Source: Pseudoxanthomonas sp. (GTDB lineage Bacteria; Pseudomonadota; Gammaproteobacteria; Xanthomonadales; Xanthomonadaceae). Taken from it: a DNA stretch of 64,000 nt. Made by a program: the position numbers and the translations under genes. The notes under the pieces were generated by a model. The model was given only the letters and a program-made list of their open reading frames with translations, did no database searches and was not told the origin of the DNA. Positions 53,703 to 63,909 of this stretch are shown here, in pieces. The stretch is taken from NCBI RefSeq assembly GCF_035999195.1, contig NZ_DASYGY010000004.1, positions 372,001 through 436,000 of the forward strand, given 5' to 3'. Each line of letters begins with the position of its first letter. Within the stretch, counting starts at the first letter, position 1.

Positions 53703-55961
53703 TCACGAAGCGACGCGGATGCCCGAGCCGGGGTAGTAGTCGCGGATGAACCGCAGGCACTGGTCGGCGCCGAGCGCCTGCGAGACCCAGTGGCCCTGCA
53801 CCTCGTCGCAGCCGTGGTTGCGCAGGAACTCGTATTGGTCCCACGTTTCCACGCCTTCGGCCACCACCTTCAGCGCCAGCGACTGGCCCATGGTGATGAT
53901 GGTGCTGGTGATCGCCTCGTCGTCGGTGTCGTGGGTCAGGTCGCTGATGAACTCGCGGTCGATCTTCAGCGTGGTCAGCGGCAGGCGCTTGAGGTACGCC
54001 AGCGACGAATAGCCGGTGCCGAAGTCGTCGATCGCCAGCGAGATGCCCAGGCGGCGGCAGGCGCGCAGGGTGTCGGCGTTCTGCTCGGGGCTGGCCATCA
54101 CCACGCTTTCGGTCAGTTCCAGCTCCAGCCGGTTGGCCGGCACGCCGGTTTCCTCCAGCGCGCGCGCCACCACCGTCGGCAGGTCGCCGCGCTGCAGCTG
54201 GGTGGCCGAGACGTTCACCGCCACGCTGAGCTCTTCCAGGCCGGCGTCGTGCCATTCGCGCAGGGTCATGCAGGCGTTGCGCAGGGCCCAGGCGCCGAGC
54301 TCAAGGATCATGCCCGACTCTTCGGCCAACGGGATGAACTGCGCCGGCGACACCATGCCGAATTCCTTGCTATCCCAGCGTAGCAGCGCCTCCACGCCGG
54401 TGATCCGCTGGCGCGAGATCGACAGGCGCGGCTGGAACACCAGCGACAGCTCGTTGCGGTCGATCGCGCGGCGCAGCGCGCTGGCGAGGATGGCGCGATG
54501 GCGGTTCTTCTCGTCCATCGACTCCGAATACACCTCGTAGGTGTGCCGGCCCATGGCCTTGGCCTGGTACATGGCGGTGTCGGCGTGCTTCAGCAGCTCG
54601 GTCGGCACCTGCGCATGCTCGGGGTACAGGCTGATGCCGATCGACGGCGACACCGCCAGCTCCAGCCGCTCGCCGAAGTTGAGCGGCACGCGGAACGCAT
54701 CGATGATGCGCTGGGCTACGTGTTCGGCATCGGGCATGCCGTTGATGTCCTCCAGCACCACGGTGAACTCGTCGCCGCTCAGGCGCGCCACGGTGTGCTG
54801 CGTGCCCACGGTCTGCTGCACGCGCGCGGCGGCCGAGCGCAGGATGCGGTCGCCGGTGGCGTGGCCGAGCGAATCGTTGATGTCCTTGAACCGGTCCAGG
54901 TCGATGAACAGCACCGCGACATGCCCGTGCTCGCGACGCGCCCGCACGATGGCGCGGGACAGGCGCTCGGACAGCAGCGAGCGGTTGGGCAGGCTGGTCA
55001 GGGTGTCGTAGTTGGCCAGGTAGCGCAGTTCCTGTTCGGCGCGCTTCTGCTCGGTGATGTCGGTGAGCACCTGCACGTACAGCGGACGCTCGCCGCTGGC
55101 GTCGGGCACCACGTTGGTCTCGATGCGGCAGAGGATCTCCTCGCCGTCCTTGCGTACCTTCCAGATCTCGCCCGACCAGCGCCCGGTGAGGCGCAGCTCG
55201 CGGTTCATGCGCTCGAAGAAGGCGTCCTCGTGCTGGTCGCTGTCCAGCATCGTCATCGGCTGGCCGATGATCTCCTCTTCGGCATAGCCGGTGATGCGGG
55301 TGAAGGCCGGATTGATGGTGATGAACTGGTGCGCCCAGTCCAGCACCGCCACCGCCTCGTTCATGCTGCGCATTACCTCGCCGGCGATGCGGTGCTCGTA
55401 CTCGGCGTTGCGGCTGGCGGTGATGTCGCGGGCGGTGCCGGCGATACGGATCGGCTGGCCGTCGGCATCGCGCTCGACCACCCGGCCGCGCGCGCGCACC
55501 CAGACCCACGTGCCGTTGTTCTGCATGTCCATGCGGTGTTCGGACATGAAGAGCGGGGTCTTGCCCTGCAGGTGCTGGCGCAGGCGTTCCTGCACCAGCG
55601 GCAGGTCTTCGTCGTGGATGGTGGGCACTTCGCCCTGGCGCGTCAGTACGGTGATGTCGGCGGCCTGCGCCGCGGTTTCGTCCGCGCGCATGCGGTAGAG
55701 CCGGCGCTGCACCAGGTCGTAGTCCCAGAACTGCTCGCCCGAGGCCCACAACGCCAGTTTCAGGCGCTCGTCGCGGTTGCGCAGGGATTCGCTGCGCAGC
55801 GGCTCCTGCGGTGCGTGCCGGCTCTCCAGCCAGGCCTGCCACCAGCGGCGCGTGCCGATCACGATCACGCCCACCAGCACCACGCCCGCCAGCGCCATGG
55901 CCAGCCGGGACGACAGCGGCGACGCCGTTGCCAGGATTGCAGCGACAGAAGGGACGTGCAT
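53703..55961 (-). CDS. PAS-GGDEF-EAL signalling protein (c-di-GMP)
   Basis: A 752-aa membrane-anchored regulator. One N-terminal helix (LAMALAGVVLVGVIVIG), two PAS domains (about 65-190 with PAC; 195-315 with FITINPAFTRITGYAEEEIIGQPM), a GGDEF domain (320-490) and an EAL domain (500-750). The GGDEF signature is RLSGDEFTVVL, with Ser in place of the first Gly, so cyclase activity is uncertain. The EAL motif (GVEALLRW) and the DDFGTGYSSL loop with NVSATQL and VVAEGVET are complete, so c-di-GMP hydrolysis is likely. QGHW replaces QGY/QGF in the last motif. Confidence 0.93.
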   Translation of the reverse strand: MHVPSVAAILATASPLSSRLAMALAGVVLVGVIVIGTRRWWQAWLESRHAPQEPLRSESLRNRDERLKLALWASGEQFWDYDLVQRRLYRMRADETAAQAADITVLTRQGEVPTIHDEDLPLVQERLRQHLQGKTPLFMSEHRMDMQNNGTWVWVRARGRVVERDADGQPIRIAGTARDITASRNAEYEHRIAGEVMRSMNEAVAVLDWAHQFITINPAFTRITGYAEEEIIGQPMTMLDSDQHEDAFFERMNRELRLTGRWSGEIWKVRKDGEEILCRIETNVVPDASGERPLYVQVLTDITEQKRAEQELRYLANYDTLTSLPNRSLLSERLSRAIVRARREHGHVAVLFIDLDRFKDINDSLGHATGDRILRSAAARVQQTVGTQHTVARLSGDEFTVVLEDINGMPDAEHVAQRIIDAFRVPLNFGERLELAVSPSIGISLYPEHAQVPTELLKHADTAMYQAKAMGRHTYEVYSESMDEKNRHRAILASALRRAIDRNELSLVFQPRLSISRQRITGVEALLRWDSKEFGMVSPAQFIPLAEESGMILELGAWALRNACMTLREWHDAGLEELSVAVNVSATQLQRGDLPTVVARALEETGVPANRLELELTESVVMASPEQNADTLRACRRLGISLAIDDFGTGYSSLAYLKRLPLTTLKIDREFISDLTHDTDDEAITSTIITMGQSLALKVVAEGVETWDQYEFLRNHGCDEVQGHWVSQALGADQCLRFIRDYYPGSGIRVAS

Positions 55962-56096
55962 GGAGGAGGACGATCGTCCGGGGGTAGGCAGTACGCGAGT
56001 TTAGGCATGCGTCCACACGCACAACAAGGAGGATGGCGGCTTTTCATTGCTACACTTGCGGGGTTGTCCGAAACCCCCGGCGGATTGCGTTCTCTT

Positions 56097-56638
56097 ATGC
56101 CCGACCTTCCCGAAATCGCCGACGTCGCGGCCGCGTCCCGCCAGCTTGGCCTGGCCATGGACGCGTCGGAACTGCATGGCGCGCTGTGCGGCTGGCTGGC
56201 CGGCGGCGGCATCGCCGACGATACGTGGCTGGCCCGTGCGCTGCCCGATGACCAGCTGCCCGCTGCCGCGGCCGGCAGCGCGCTGGACCAGTTGCGCCAG
56301 TGCGCCGTGGCCCAGCTGGAAGACCGCAGCTTCGCCTTCGATCTGTTGCTGCCCACTGCGGACCGCCCGTTGGACGAGCGCGCCGAAGCGCTGTTCTCCT
56401 GGTGCCAGGGCTTCCTGGGTGCGTTCGGACTGGCCGCGGGCGCATCGCCGCCGCTGTCCGAGGAGGGGCAGGAGGCCTTGCAGGACCTGGCGCGCCTAGC
56501 CCAGGCCTCGCCCGAAAGCAGTGACGACGAAGAAGACGAGGACGCACTGGCCGAACTGGAAGAGTTCGTCCGCGTCGCCGTCCTGCTGCTGCACGGCGAC
56601 TGCGTGCTCGGGCCCCGGCATCGCCGGAGCCTGAACTG

Positions 56639-56639
<1 letters not shown>
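56097..56639 (+). CDS. ygfB: UPF0149 family protein (YgfB)
   Basis: A 180-aa helical protein. SELHGALCGWLAGGG and LFSWCQGFLGAFGLAAGA are the family's signatures, and the last helix is EEFVRVAVLLLHGD. The acidic stretch SSDDEEDEDALAELEEF is typical. In E. coli ygfB is upstream of pepP, as here; its stop overlaps the pepP ATG (TGATG). The biochemical role is not settled. Confidence 0.92.
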
Positions 56640-57961
<1,322 letters not shown>

Positions 57962-58453
57962 GGCGCGTGTGTCGGGCAAGGAAAATCTCCTCGCCTTCAA
58001 GCCTCTGAGGCTCGACGCCGCACCGGACGGGTTCGACGCCCAAGCCAAAAGCCTTGCGCCCGGAGCGGAACGGGTCGACCGCAACGCAAAACGCCTCGCC
58101 ATCCCATGCGAATCATCGCCATGTCGAAGTCTTTTGCCTTGGCGTCTCACCCTTGAGCTTCGCGGCCGGGGCTCAAAGCCTTGGCGATGAAGCAGACGGC
58201 CTTGCGGTCGAGGAAAAAAGCCTCGTCATCGCACCTCAATGCCTTGAACCCGCCCCATCGTGGGGCGGCTTCTCACAGTAGTGTCGAGCGGGGCAGGCCC
58301 GGCGATCCGACCCCGGCATCCTCGCGCCGCTGGACGTGGCGCCTGGTGCCGGTCATGTCGATCCGGGGCGGGTCTGTTCGTCGAACAGGCAAGACAGACC
58401 AGGCGAGCCGGCGTAACGATGCGGCTGCCGCATTCCACCGCGAGGAACACTGC
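57962..58453. other. Gene-free stretch with a decayed 21-nt (heptad) repeat
   Basis: No intact gene can be supported here. The block AGCCTT/GCCTCG recurs at 58050, 58092, 58135, 58177, 58198, 58219 and 58240. The steps are 42, 43, 42, 21, 21 and 21 nt: multiples of a 21-nt unit with one extra base. Reading frames give pieces such as AKSLAPG, AKRLAI, AQSLGDE and EKSLVIA, a heptad pattern broken by the frame change and stops. It looks like a remnant of a gene built of seven-codon repeats. From 58262 to 58453 I see only the likely promoter area of the next gene. Confidence 0.6.
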
Positions 58454-58675
58454 ATGACGACGAACGCAAACACGAAAGGCCCGGCCTCCTACTTCCCTTC
58501 CATAGAGAAGCAATACGGCAAACCCATCGAGCACTGGTTCAAACTACTGGACACCGTCAGCGACCGCAGGCACATGGAGCAGGTGGCATTTCTGAAGACG
58601 CAGCACAAGATGGGCCACGGACATGCGAATGCGTTGGTGGCGTATCACCGTGCTGAAGCGCCGCCGGCTTCGTAG
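58454..58675 (+). CDS. DUF4287 domain protein
   Basis: A 73-aa protein. GPASYFPSIEKQYGKPIEHWFKLLDTV, then HMEQVAFLKTQHKMGHGHANALVAYHRA is the DUF4287 pattern, a helical domain with conserved GHGHANALV. The function is unknown. ATG 58454 follows GAGGAACACTGC. It is preceded by the repeat remnant and stands alone. Confidence 0.9.
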   Translation: MTTNANTKGPASYFPSIEKQYGKPIEHWFKLLDTVSDRRHMEQVAFLKTQHKMGHGHANALVAYHRAEAPPAS

Positions 58676-58762
58676 ACACATGGAAGCCTGAAAGGGCTCG
58701 GTTTCTCCCACAAGAAGCCTGAAATGCCCTGCGCACGCTGAAGCCGACGCGGTCTGTGCGAG

Positions 58763-59998
58763 CTATGTCGCCCCATCGGGCTGGCCCGGCGTGCGCGAGG
58801 CCCTGGGCAGCGCGAGGGACACGACCGCCGCCAGCAGGATCAGCACCGCAGAGATCGCCAGGCATGCCGTCAGGCCCCAGGTCTGGAAGACCCAGCCCGA
58901 CAGCACAGTACCCAGCAGGCGGCCCATCGCGTTGGCCATGTAATAGAACCCGACATCGAGCGACACGCCGTCCTCGTTGGCGTAGCTGACGATCAGATAG
59001 CTGTGCAGGGCGGAGTTGAGTGCGAACAGCACGCCGAACACCGTCAGCCCGACCACCAGCACCCCGGTGGGCGAGGTGCCGTAGGCAAGCAGCGCCGCCA
59101 TCACGGCCGGGACGGTGGCCAGGACGAACGCCCAGCCGGTCGCCGCACGTCCGTCGGGCACGTTGCCGGCCTTCCGGCCGGTCAGGTAGGGCGCGACCGA
59201 CTGCACGATGCCGTAGCCGATGATCCACGCGGCGAGGAAGCCGCCGACCTGCCAGAAATCCCATCCGAGCGTGGCGGCCAGGAACACCGGCAGCGCGACC
59301 ACGAACCAGACATCGCGCGCACCGAACAGGCACATGCGCGCCGCCGACAGCAGGTTGATGGCGCGGCTCTTGGAAAAGATGTCGCGGAACTTCGGCTTGG
59401 CTTTCGCCTTGCCCAAGTCGCGCTTCAGCAGCACCAGGCTGAGTATCCACACCAGCAGCAGCGCGCCGGCCATCACGGCCACCGCGGCCGCAAATCCGAG
59501 CGTGGTCAACAGGGCGCCGCCAAGGAAGAAGCCGATGCCCTTCAGCGCGTTCTTCGATCCCGTCAGCGCCGCCACCCACCGGTACAGCGTGCCCTGTTGC
59601 TCGCCCGGCACCAGCAGCTTGATGCTGCTCTTGGCGCTCATCTTGTTGAGGTCCTTGGCCACGCCGGACAACGCCTGCGCCGCCATCACCCAGGGCACCG
59701 TCAGCCACACCGCCGGCACCAGCAGCATGGACAGCGCGATGACCTGCATGGCCAGCCCGATGTTCATGGTGCGGTTGAGCCCGATCCGGGCGCCCAGCCA
59801 GCCACCGACCAGGTTGGTGATGACGCCGAAGACTTCGTAGAACAGGAACAGCATCGCGATCTGCAGCGGGCTGTAGCCCAGCTGGTGGAAGTGCAGCACC
59901 ACCAGCATGCGCAGCGCGCCATCGGTCAGGGTGAAGGCCCAGTAGTTGCCGGTGATCAGCAGGTACTGGCGTACGTCGGCCGACAGGCGCGCGAGCAT
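58763..59998 (-). CDS. arsJ: ArsJ, MFS exporter of organoarsenical
   Basis: A 411-aa major facilitator protein with about 12 transmembrane helices, beginning MLARLSADVRQYLLITGNYWAFTLTDGALRMLVVLHFHQLGYSPLQIAMLFLFYE as in ArsJ. ArsJ exports 1-arseno-3-phosphoglycerate formed by the associated GAPDH; the compound then breaks up outside to release arsenate. ArsJ features include SGVAKDLNKMSAKSSIKLLVP and SLDVGFYYMANAMGRLLGTV. It is last in the ars operon, 4 nt after the GAPDH gene. Confidence 0.94.
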   Translation of the reverse strand: MLARLSADVRQYLLITGNYWAFTLTDGALRMLVVLHFHQLGYSPLQIAMLFLFYEVFGVITNLVGGWLGARIGLNRTMNIGLAMQVIALSMLLVPAVWLTVPWVMAAQALSGVAKDLNKMSAKSSIKLLVPGEQQGTLYRWVAALTGSKNALKGIGFFLGGALLTTLGFAAAVAVMAGALLLVWILSLVLLKRDLGKAKAKPKFRDIFSKSRAINLLSAARMCLFGARDVWFVVALPVFLAATLGWDFWQVGGFLAAWIIGYGIVQSVAPYLTGRKAGNVPDGRAATGWAFVLATVPAVMAALLAYGTSPTGVLVVGLTVFGVLFALNSALHSYLIVSYANEDGVSLDVGFYYMANAMGRLLGTVLSGWVFQTWGLTACLAISAVLILLAAVVSLALPRASRTPGQPDGAT

Positions 59999-60002
59999 CG
60001 TG

Positions 60003-61007
60003 TCAGCCCGCCTTGCCGACCAGCTGCACGAGTTCGGCGGTACGGTTCACGTAGCCCCACTCGTTGTCGTACCAGGCGTACAGCTTCACCTGCGTGCCGT
60101 TGATCACCATGGTGGACAGCGCATCGACGATGCTGGAGCGCGGATCGGTGCGGTAGTCGATCGACACCAGCGGACGTGTCTCGTAGCCGAGGATGCCGGC
60201 CAGTTCGCCCTCGGCCGCGCGCTGCAGCAGCGCGTTCACTTCCTCCACCGTGGTCGCACGTTCCACTTCGAACACGCAGTCGGTCAGCGAGGCATTGGTC
60301 AGCGGCACGCGCACGGCATGCCCGTTCAAGCGGCCTTTCAGCTCGGGGAAGATTTCGGCAATGGCCGTGGCCGAGCCGGTCGAGGTCGGGATCAGGCTGC
60401 TGCCGCACGCGCGCGCCCGGCGCAGGTCCTTGTGCGGCGCGTCCACGATCACCTGCGTATTGGTCAGGCTGTGGATGGTAGTGAGGCTGCCGTGGCGGAT
60501 GCCGATGCCTTCGTGGATCACCTTGACCACCGGTGCGAAGCAGTTGGTCGTGCAGGAGGCGGCGGACACGATGCGATGCTGCGCCGGGTCGAAGCGGTGA
60601 TGGTTCACGCCGACCACCACGTCCAGCACGCCGGGCGACTTGACCGGCGCCGTCACCACGACGCGCTCCACGCCCTGGTCCAGGTAGGGCTGCAGCACGT
60701 CCGGCTTGCGGAACTTGCCGGAGGACTCGATGACCACGTCGCAGCCGGACCAGTCGGTGGCCGCGATGGCCTGGTTGCGCGTCACCGGGATGCGCTGGCC
60801 CTCGATGACCAGTGCGTCGCCGTCCGCGTGGATCTCGCGGTTCCAGCGGCCGTGGATCGAATCGAACGCCAGCAGATGCACCAGCGTGGCGGCGTCGCCC
60901 GCGGGGTCGTTGATCTGGACGAACTGGAGGTCGGGATTTTCCCAGGCCGCACGCAGGGTGAGGCGGCCCATGCGGCCGAAGCCGTTGATGCCAACGCGAA
61001 TGCTCAT
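60003..61007 (-). CDS. ArsJ-associated glyceraldehyde-3-phosphate dehydrogenase
   Basis: A 334-aa GAPDH. MSIRVGINGFGRMGRLTLRAAWE is the NAD fold, SCTTNCFAPVVKVIHE holds the catalytic Cys, and TSTGSATAIAEIFPEL and YDNEWGYVNR are hallmarks. In ars operons this enzyme uses arsenate in place of phosphate to make 1-arseno-3-phosphoglycerate for ArsJ. It follows arsC and precedes arsJ. Whether it also serves glycolysis is not known. Confidence 0.95.
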   Translation of the reverse strand: MSIRVGINGFGRMGRLTLRAAWENPDLQFVQINDPAGDAATLVHLLAFDSIHGRWNREIHADGDALVIEGQRIPVTRNQAIAATDWSGCDVVIESSGKFRKPDVLQPYLDQGVERVVVTAPVKSPGVLDVVVGVNHHRFDPAQHRIVSAASCTTNCFAPVVKVIHEGIGIRHGSLTTIHSLTNTQVIVDAPHKDLRRARACGSSLIPTSTGSATAIAEIFPELKGRLNGHAVRVPLTNASLTDCVFEVERATTVEEVNALLQRAAEGELAGILGYETRPLVSIDYRTDPRSSIVDALSTMVINGTQVKLYAWYDNEWGYVNRTAELVQLVGKAG

Positions 61008-61047
61008 GGAAGGTTGCTTGGTTCGGAGAAGGGATGAAAGGGGGTGG

Positions 61048-61542
61048 TCACGACGCCGCGCCGATCTCGCGGACCCGGGTTTCCAGCGCCAGGCGGTCCA
61101 GCGCCTCCGGCTTCAGCGCCATCAGCAATGACAGGCGATGCTGCAGCAGCTGGAGCGCCTTGCCGAAGGCCTTGTGCACCTGTTCCTGCGAGCCGGCGAC
61201 GGATGCGGGATCCTCGATGCCCCAGTGCGCGGTCACCGGATGGCCGGGCCAGAGCGGACACGCCTCACCCGCGGCCTTGTCGCAGACCGTGATGATCAGA
61301 TCCATCGCGGGCGCGCCAGGCGCGGCGAACTCGTCCCAGGGCTTGCTGCGCAGCCCGTCCGTCGCGATGCCGGCTTCCTCCAGCACCTGCAATGCCATCG
61401 GGTGTACGTGTCCGCGTGGATGGCTGCCCGCGCTGTAGGCGTGGAAGCGGCCTTTGGCCAACTGGTTGGCCAGGGCTTCGGCCAGGATGCTGCGGGCGGA
61501 ATTGCCCGTGCACAGGAACAGCAGGTTGTAGGGGCGGTCCAT
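61048..61542 (-). CDS. arsC: Arsenate reductase, low-molecular-weight phosphatase type
   Basis: A 164-aa reductase of arsenate to arsenite. The P-loop is LFLCTGNSARS, Cys11 to Arg17. ITVCDKAAGEACPLWPGHPVTAHWGIEDPA matches the region with the second and third redox Cys found in thioredoxin-linked ArsC (here ITVCDKAAGEAC). With Acr3 it removes arsenic as arsenite, a second route beside ArsJ. Confidence 0.93.
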   Translation of the reverse strand: MDRPYNLLFLCTGNSARSILAEALANQLAKGRFHAYSAGSHPRGHVHPMALQVLEEAGIATDGLRSKPWDEFAAPGAPAMDLIITVCDKAAGEACPLWPGHPVTAHWGIEDPASVAGSQEQVHKAFGKALQLLQHRLSLLMALKPEALDRLALETRVREIGAAS

Positions 61543-61563
61543 GGGAGGTCCTGAAGGGTGGGA

Positions 61564-62625
61564 TTAGGCGCGGCGTTCGTACCAAGGCTTCGACGCGTTG
61601 ACGATGTGCACGACGGACAGCATCACCGGCACTTCCACCAGCACACCGACGACGGTGGCCAGTGCCGCACCCGAGTGCACGCCGAAGACGCCAACCGCGG
61701 TGGCGACCGCGAGCTCGAAGAAGTTGCTGGCGCCGATCAGCGCCGAAGGGCCGGCCACGCAGTGGGCCACGCCTAGCCTGCGGTTGAGCCAGTACGACAC
61801 GCCCGCGTTGAGATACACCTGGATCAGGATCGGCACCGCCAGCAGGGCGATGATCAGCGGCTGGTCGACGATCTGACGGCCCTGGAAGCCGAACAGCAAC
61901 ACCAGCGTGAGCAGCAGCGCGCCCATCGAAATCGGTCCCAGCCGCGTCAGCAGCGCCTGCAGCGCCGCGTCGCCGCCGCTGCGCAGCACCCGGTGCCGCA
62001 CCAGCACCGCCACGATCACCGGCACCACGATGTACAGCCCCACCGAGATCAGCAGCGTGGACCAGGGCACCGTGATGGAGGAGATGCCCAGCAGCAGCCC
62101 AACGATCGGTGCGAACGCCACCACCATGATCGCGTCGTTCAGGGCGACCTGGCTCAAGGTGAAGCGCGGTTCGCCATCGCAGAGGTGGCTCCATACGAAC
62201 ACCATCGCGGTGCACGGTGCCGCCGCCAGCAGGATCAGGCCGGCGACGTAGGAATCGATCTGCGCGGCCGGCAGATGATCCGCAAACCCATGGCGGATGA
62301 AGATCCACGCCAGCAGCGCCATCGAGAACGGCTTGACGGCCCAGTTCACGAACACCGTGACGCCGATGCCCTTCCAATGCTGCCGGACCTCGCCCATCGC
62401 GGCGAAATCGATCTTCAGCAGCATCGGGATGATCATCAGCCAGATCAGCAGGGCGACCGGCAGGTTGACCTGGGCCACTTCCGCCGCCGCCAGCGTGGCG
62501 AACGCGTCCGGCAGCAGGTAGCCCAGTGCGGTGCCCACCGCGATGCAGCCCAGCACCCACCAGGTCAGGTGGCGCTCGAAGCCGCCCATGCGGCGTGACA
62601 GCGAGGGTGCGGCTGCCGACGTCAC
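61564..62625 (-). CDS. acr3: Acr3-family arsenite efflux transporter
   Basis: A 353-aa membrane protein with 10 transmembrane helices. Typical Acr3 blocks: MGEVRQHWKGIGVTVFVNWAVKPFSMALLAWIF, LLAAAPCTAMVFVWSHLCDGEP with the essential Cys, and NAGVSYWLNRRLGVAHCVAGPSALIGASNFFELAVATAVGVFG. The start is GTG 62625, which overlaps the arsR stop (GTGA). An upstream ATG would overlap arsR widely. Exports arsenite using the proton gradient. Confidence 0.94.
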   Translation of the reverse strand: MTSAAAPSLSRRMGGFERHLTWWVLGCIAVGTALGYLLPDAFATLAAAEVAQVNLPVALLIWLMIIPMLLKIDFAAMGEVRQHWKGIGVTVFVNWAVKPFSMALLAWIFIRHGFADHLPAAQIDSYVAGLILLAAAPCTAMVFVWSHLCDGEPRFTLSQVALNDAIMVVAFAPIVGLLLGISSITVPWSTLLISVGLYIVVPVIVAVLVRHRVLRSGGDAALQALLTRLGPISMGALLLTLVLLFGFQGRQIVDQPLIIALLAVPILIQVYLNAGVSYWLNRRLGVAHCVAGPSALIGASNFFELAVATAVGVFGVHSGAALATVVGVLVEVPVMLSVVHIVNASKPWYERRA

Positions 62626-62954
62626 GGGCAGTCGGGTCCGCAGGTCGTGGCAGGCGCGCACTGCGCCGCGTCGCCGCCGCAGCAGTTGCGGGTCAGGAAT
62701 GCCAGCAGCGCGTTCATCGCGGCGAAGTCGGCCCGGTAGCAGACGTACCGGCCGCGCGGTTCGCTCTGCACCAGCCCCGCGGCCACCAGTTCCTTGAGGT
62801 GGAACGACAGCGTGGCGCCGGGCAATGCCAGGGCGTCGGCGATCTCGCCCGCCATGCGGCCGGACGGACCGGCTTCGACCAGCAGGCGGAAGATCGCCAG
62901 CCGGGTGGACTGTCCGAGGGCGGCGAGGGCAGCGGTTGCGTTCTTTATTTCCAT
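62622..62954 (-). CDS. arsR: ArsR-family arsenic-responsive repressor
   Basis: A 110-aa winged-helix repressor. LGQSTRLAIFRLLVEAGPSGRMAGEIADALALPGATLSFHLKELVAAGLVQSEPRGRYVCYRAD is the core, with the recognition helix ATLSFHLKELV. The usual ELCVCDL metal motif is missing; instead the C-terminus has Cys91, Cys92, Cys99, Cys105 and Cys109, as in the Acidithiobacillus-type ArsR, which binds arsenite through C-terminal cysteines. It leads the ars operon. Confidence 0.94.
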   Translation of the reverse strand: MEIKNATAALAALGQSTRLAIFRLLVEAGPSGRMAGEIADALALPGATLSFHLKELVAAGLVQSEPRGRYVCYRADFAAMNALLAFLTRNCCGGDAAQCAPATTCGPDCP

Positions 62955-62995
62955 GTTTCTAGAATAGTCGAACAGTATCAGGCTAGCAATCGACC
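62955..62995. promoter_or_regulatory. Divergent promoter/operator between arsR and the sterol desaturase-like gene
   Basis: Only 41 nt separate the two ATGs. It holds TTCTAGAA (62957-62964), an 8-bp palindrome, then TAGTCGAACAGTATCAGGCTAG with AT-rich parts. The ArsR site and both promoters must overlap here, so arsenite should affect both directions. Confidence 0.5.
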
Positions 62996-63889
62996 ATGAC
63001 AGAACGACGACACGTGCCGTGGCATTGGCCGCACCTGCTGTTGCTGGCCGCCCTGCCGGTGATGGCGACCGCCGCGCTGCGACTGCAGTGGCCGGCGGCA
63101 TCGGCCCTGGCGGGCTGGCTGGTGGCCAACGTGGCGGTGCTGGGCTTGGCCGAGCGCTGGCGCCCGTTCCGCACCGACTGGCAGGCGACGCCCCGCCATG
63201 TGCGGCGCGACGGCACGGTGTGGACGCTGAACGTGCTGACCGACGCCGTCGCCTCGGCCGCCCTGACCGCGCTGATCGTGGTCCACCTGCCGGGCGACAG
63301 CAGCTGGCCCTTGGCCGCCCAGGTCCTGGCCGGCGTGCTGGCGGCCGAATTCGCCGCGTACTGGATGCACCGCTGGAGCCATGCCGGCCGCTGGTGGTGG
63401 CGCGTCCACCTGCTCCACCATCGGCCGGATCGGCTGAACGTGGCCAACGCGCTCACCGCGCATCCGATCAACGCCCTGTACGACAAGCTGGTGCGGGTCC
63501 TGCCGCTGATGTGGCTGGGTCTGTCGCCCGAGGCCATGCTGATCGTCGCGCTGTTCGGCCTGACCCAATCGTTGGCCGTACATGCGAATGTCGCCGGAAC
63601 GCTCGGCCCGCTCGACCGGTTGGTCGGCAGTGCGGAACTGCATCGCCTGCATCACAGCACGCGCCCGGACGAGGCCGGCAATTTCGGTACGGCGCTGCCA
63701 CTGTGGGACCAGGTGTTCGGAACATATCGCCGCGGCAACGCGCCGGCCCGCGTGGGCGTATTCGACCCGTCGCGTTATCCCGATGAGTGGCGACTCGGCG
63801 CCCTGCTGGCGTGGCCCTTCCTCACGCGCATGCCGTGGCGGGGCCGCACGGGTCTGCCGCGGTGCTGTCGCGGCGCACGCCCGGCCTGA
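62996..63889 (+). CDS. Sterol desaturase/fatty acid hydroxylase family membrane protein
   Basis: A 297-aa integral membrane protein with the eight-histidine di-iron pattern: YWMHRWSH, RVHLLHHRPDRLN, and ELHRLHHSTRPDE (HxxxH, HxxHH, HxxHH). Four or five transmembrane helices surround them. Family members use O2 to oxidise lipids. The C-terminal 20 residues are basic. It is divergent from arsR and shares its control region. Substrate unknown; arsenolipid or membrane lipid changes are only guesses. Confidence 0.9.
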   Translation: MTERRHVPWHWPHLLLLAALPVMATAALRLQWPAASALAGWLVANVAVLGLAERWRPFRTDWQATPRHVRRDGTVWTLNVLTDAVASAALTALIVVHLPGDSSWPLAAQVLAGVLAAEFAAYWMHRWSHAGRWWWRVHLLHHRPDRLNVANALTAHPINALYDKLVRVLPLMWLGLSPEAMLIVALFGLTQSLAVHANVAGTLGPLDRLVGSAELHRLHHSTRPDEAGNFGTALPLWDQVFGTYRRGNAPARVGVFDPSRYPDEWRLGALLAWPFLTRMPWRGRTGLPRCCRGARPA

Positions 63890-63909
63890 GGTCCACGATC
63901 CGACACGCG

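Noticed and set aside
57969..58281. Short plus-strand frames of 73-75 codons after pepP
   Set aside because: They break at the frame change of the repeat tract, lack ribosome-binding sites and have no continuous product.
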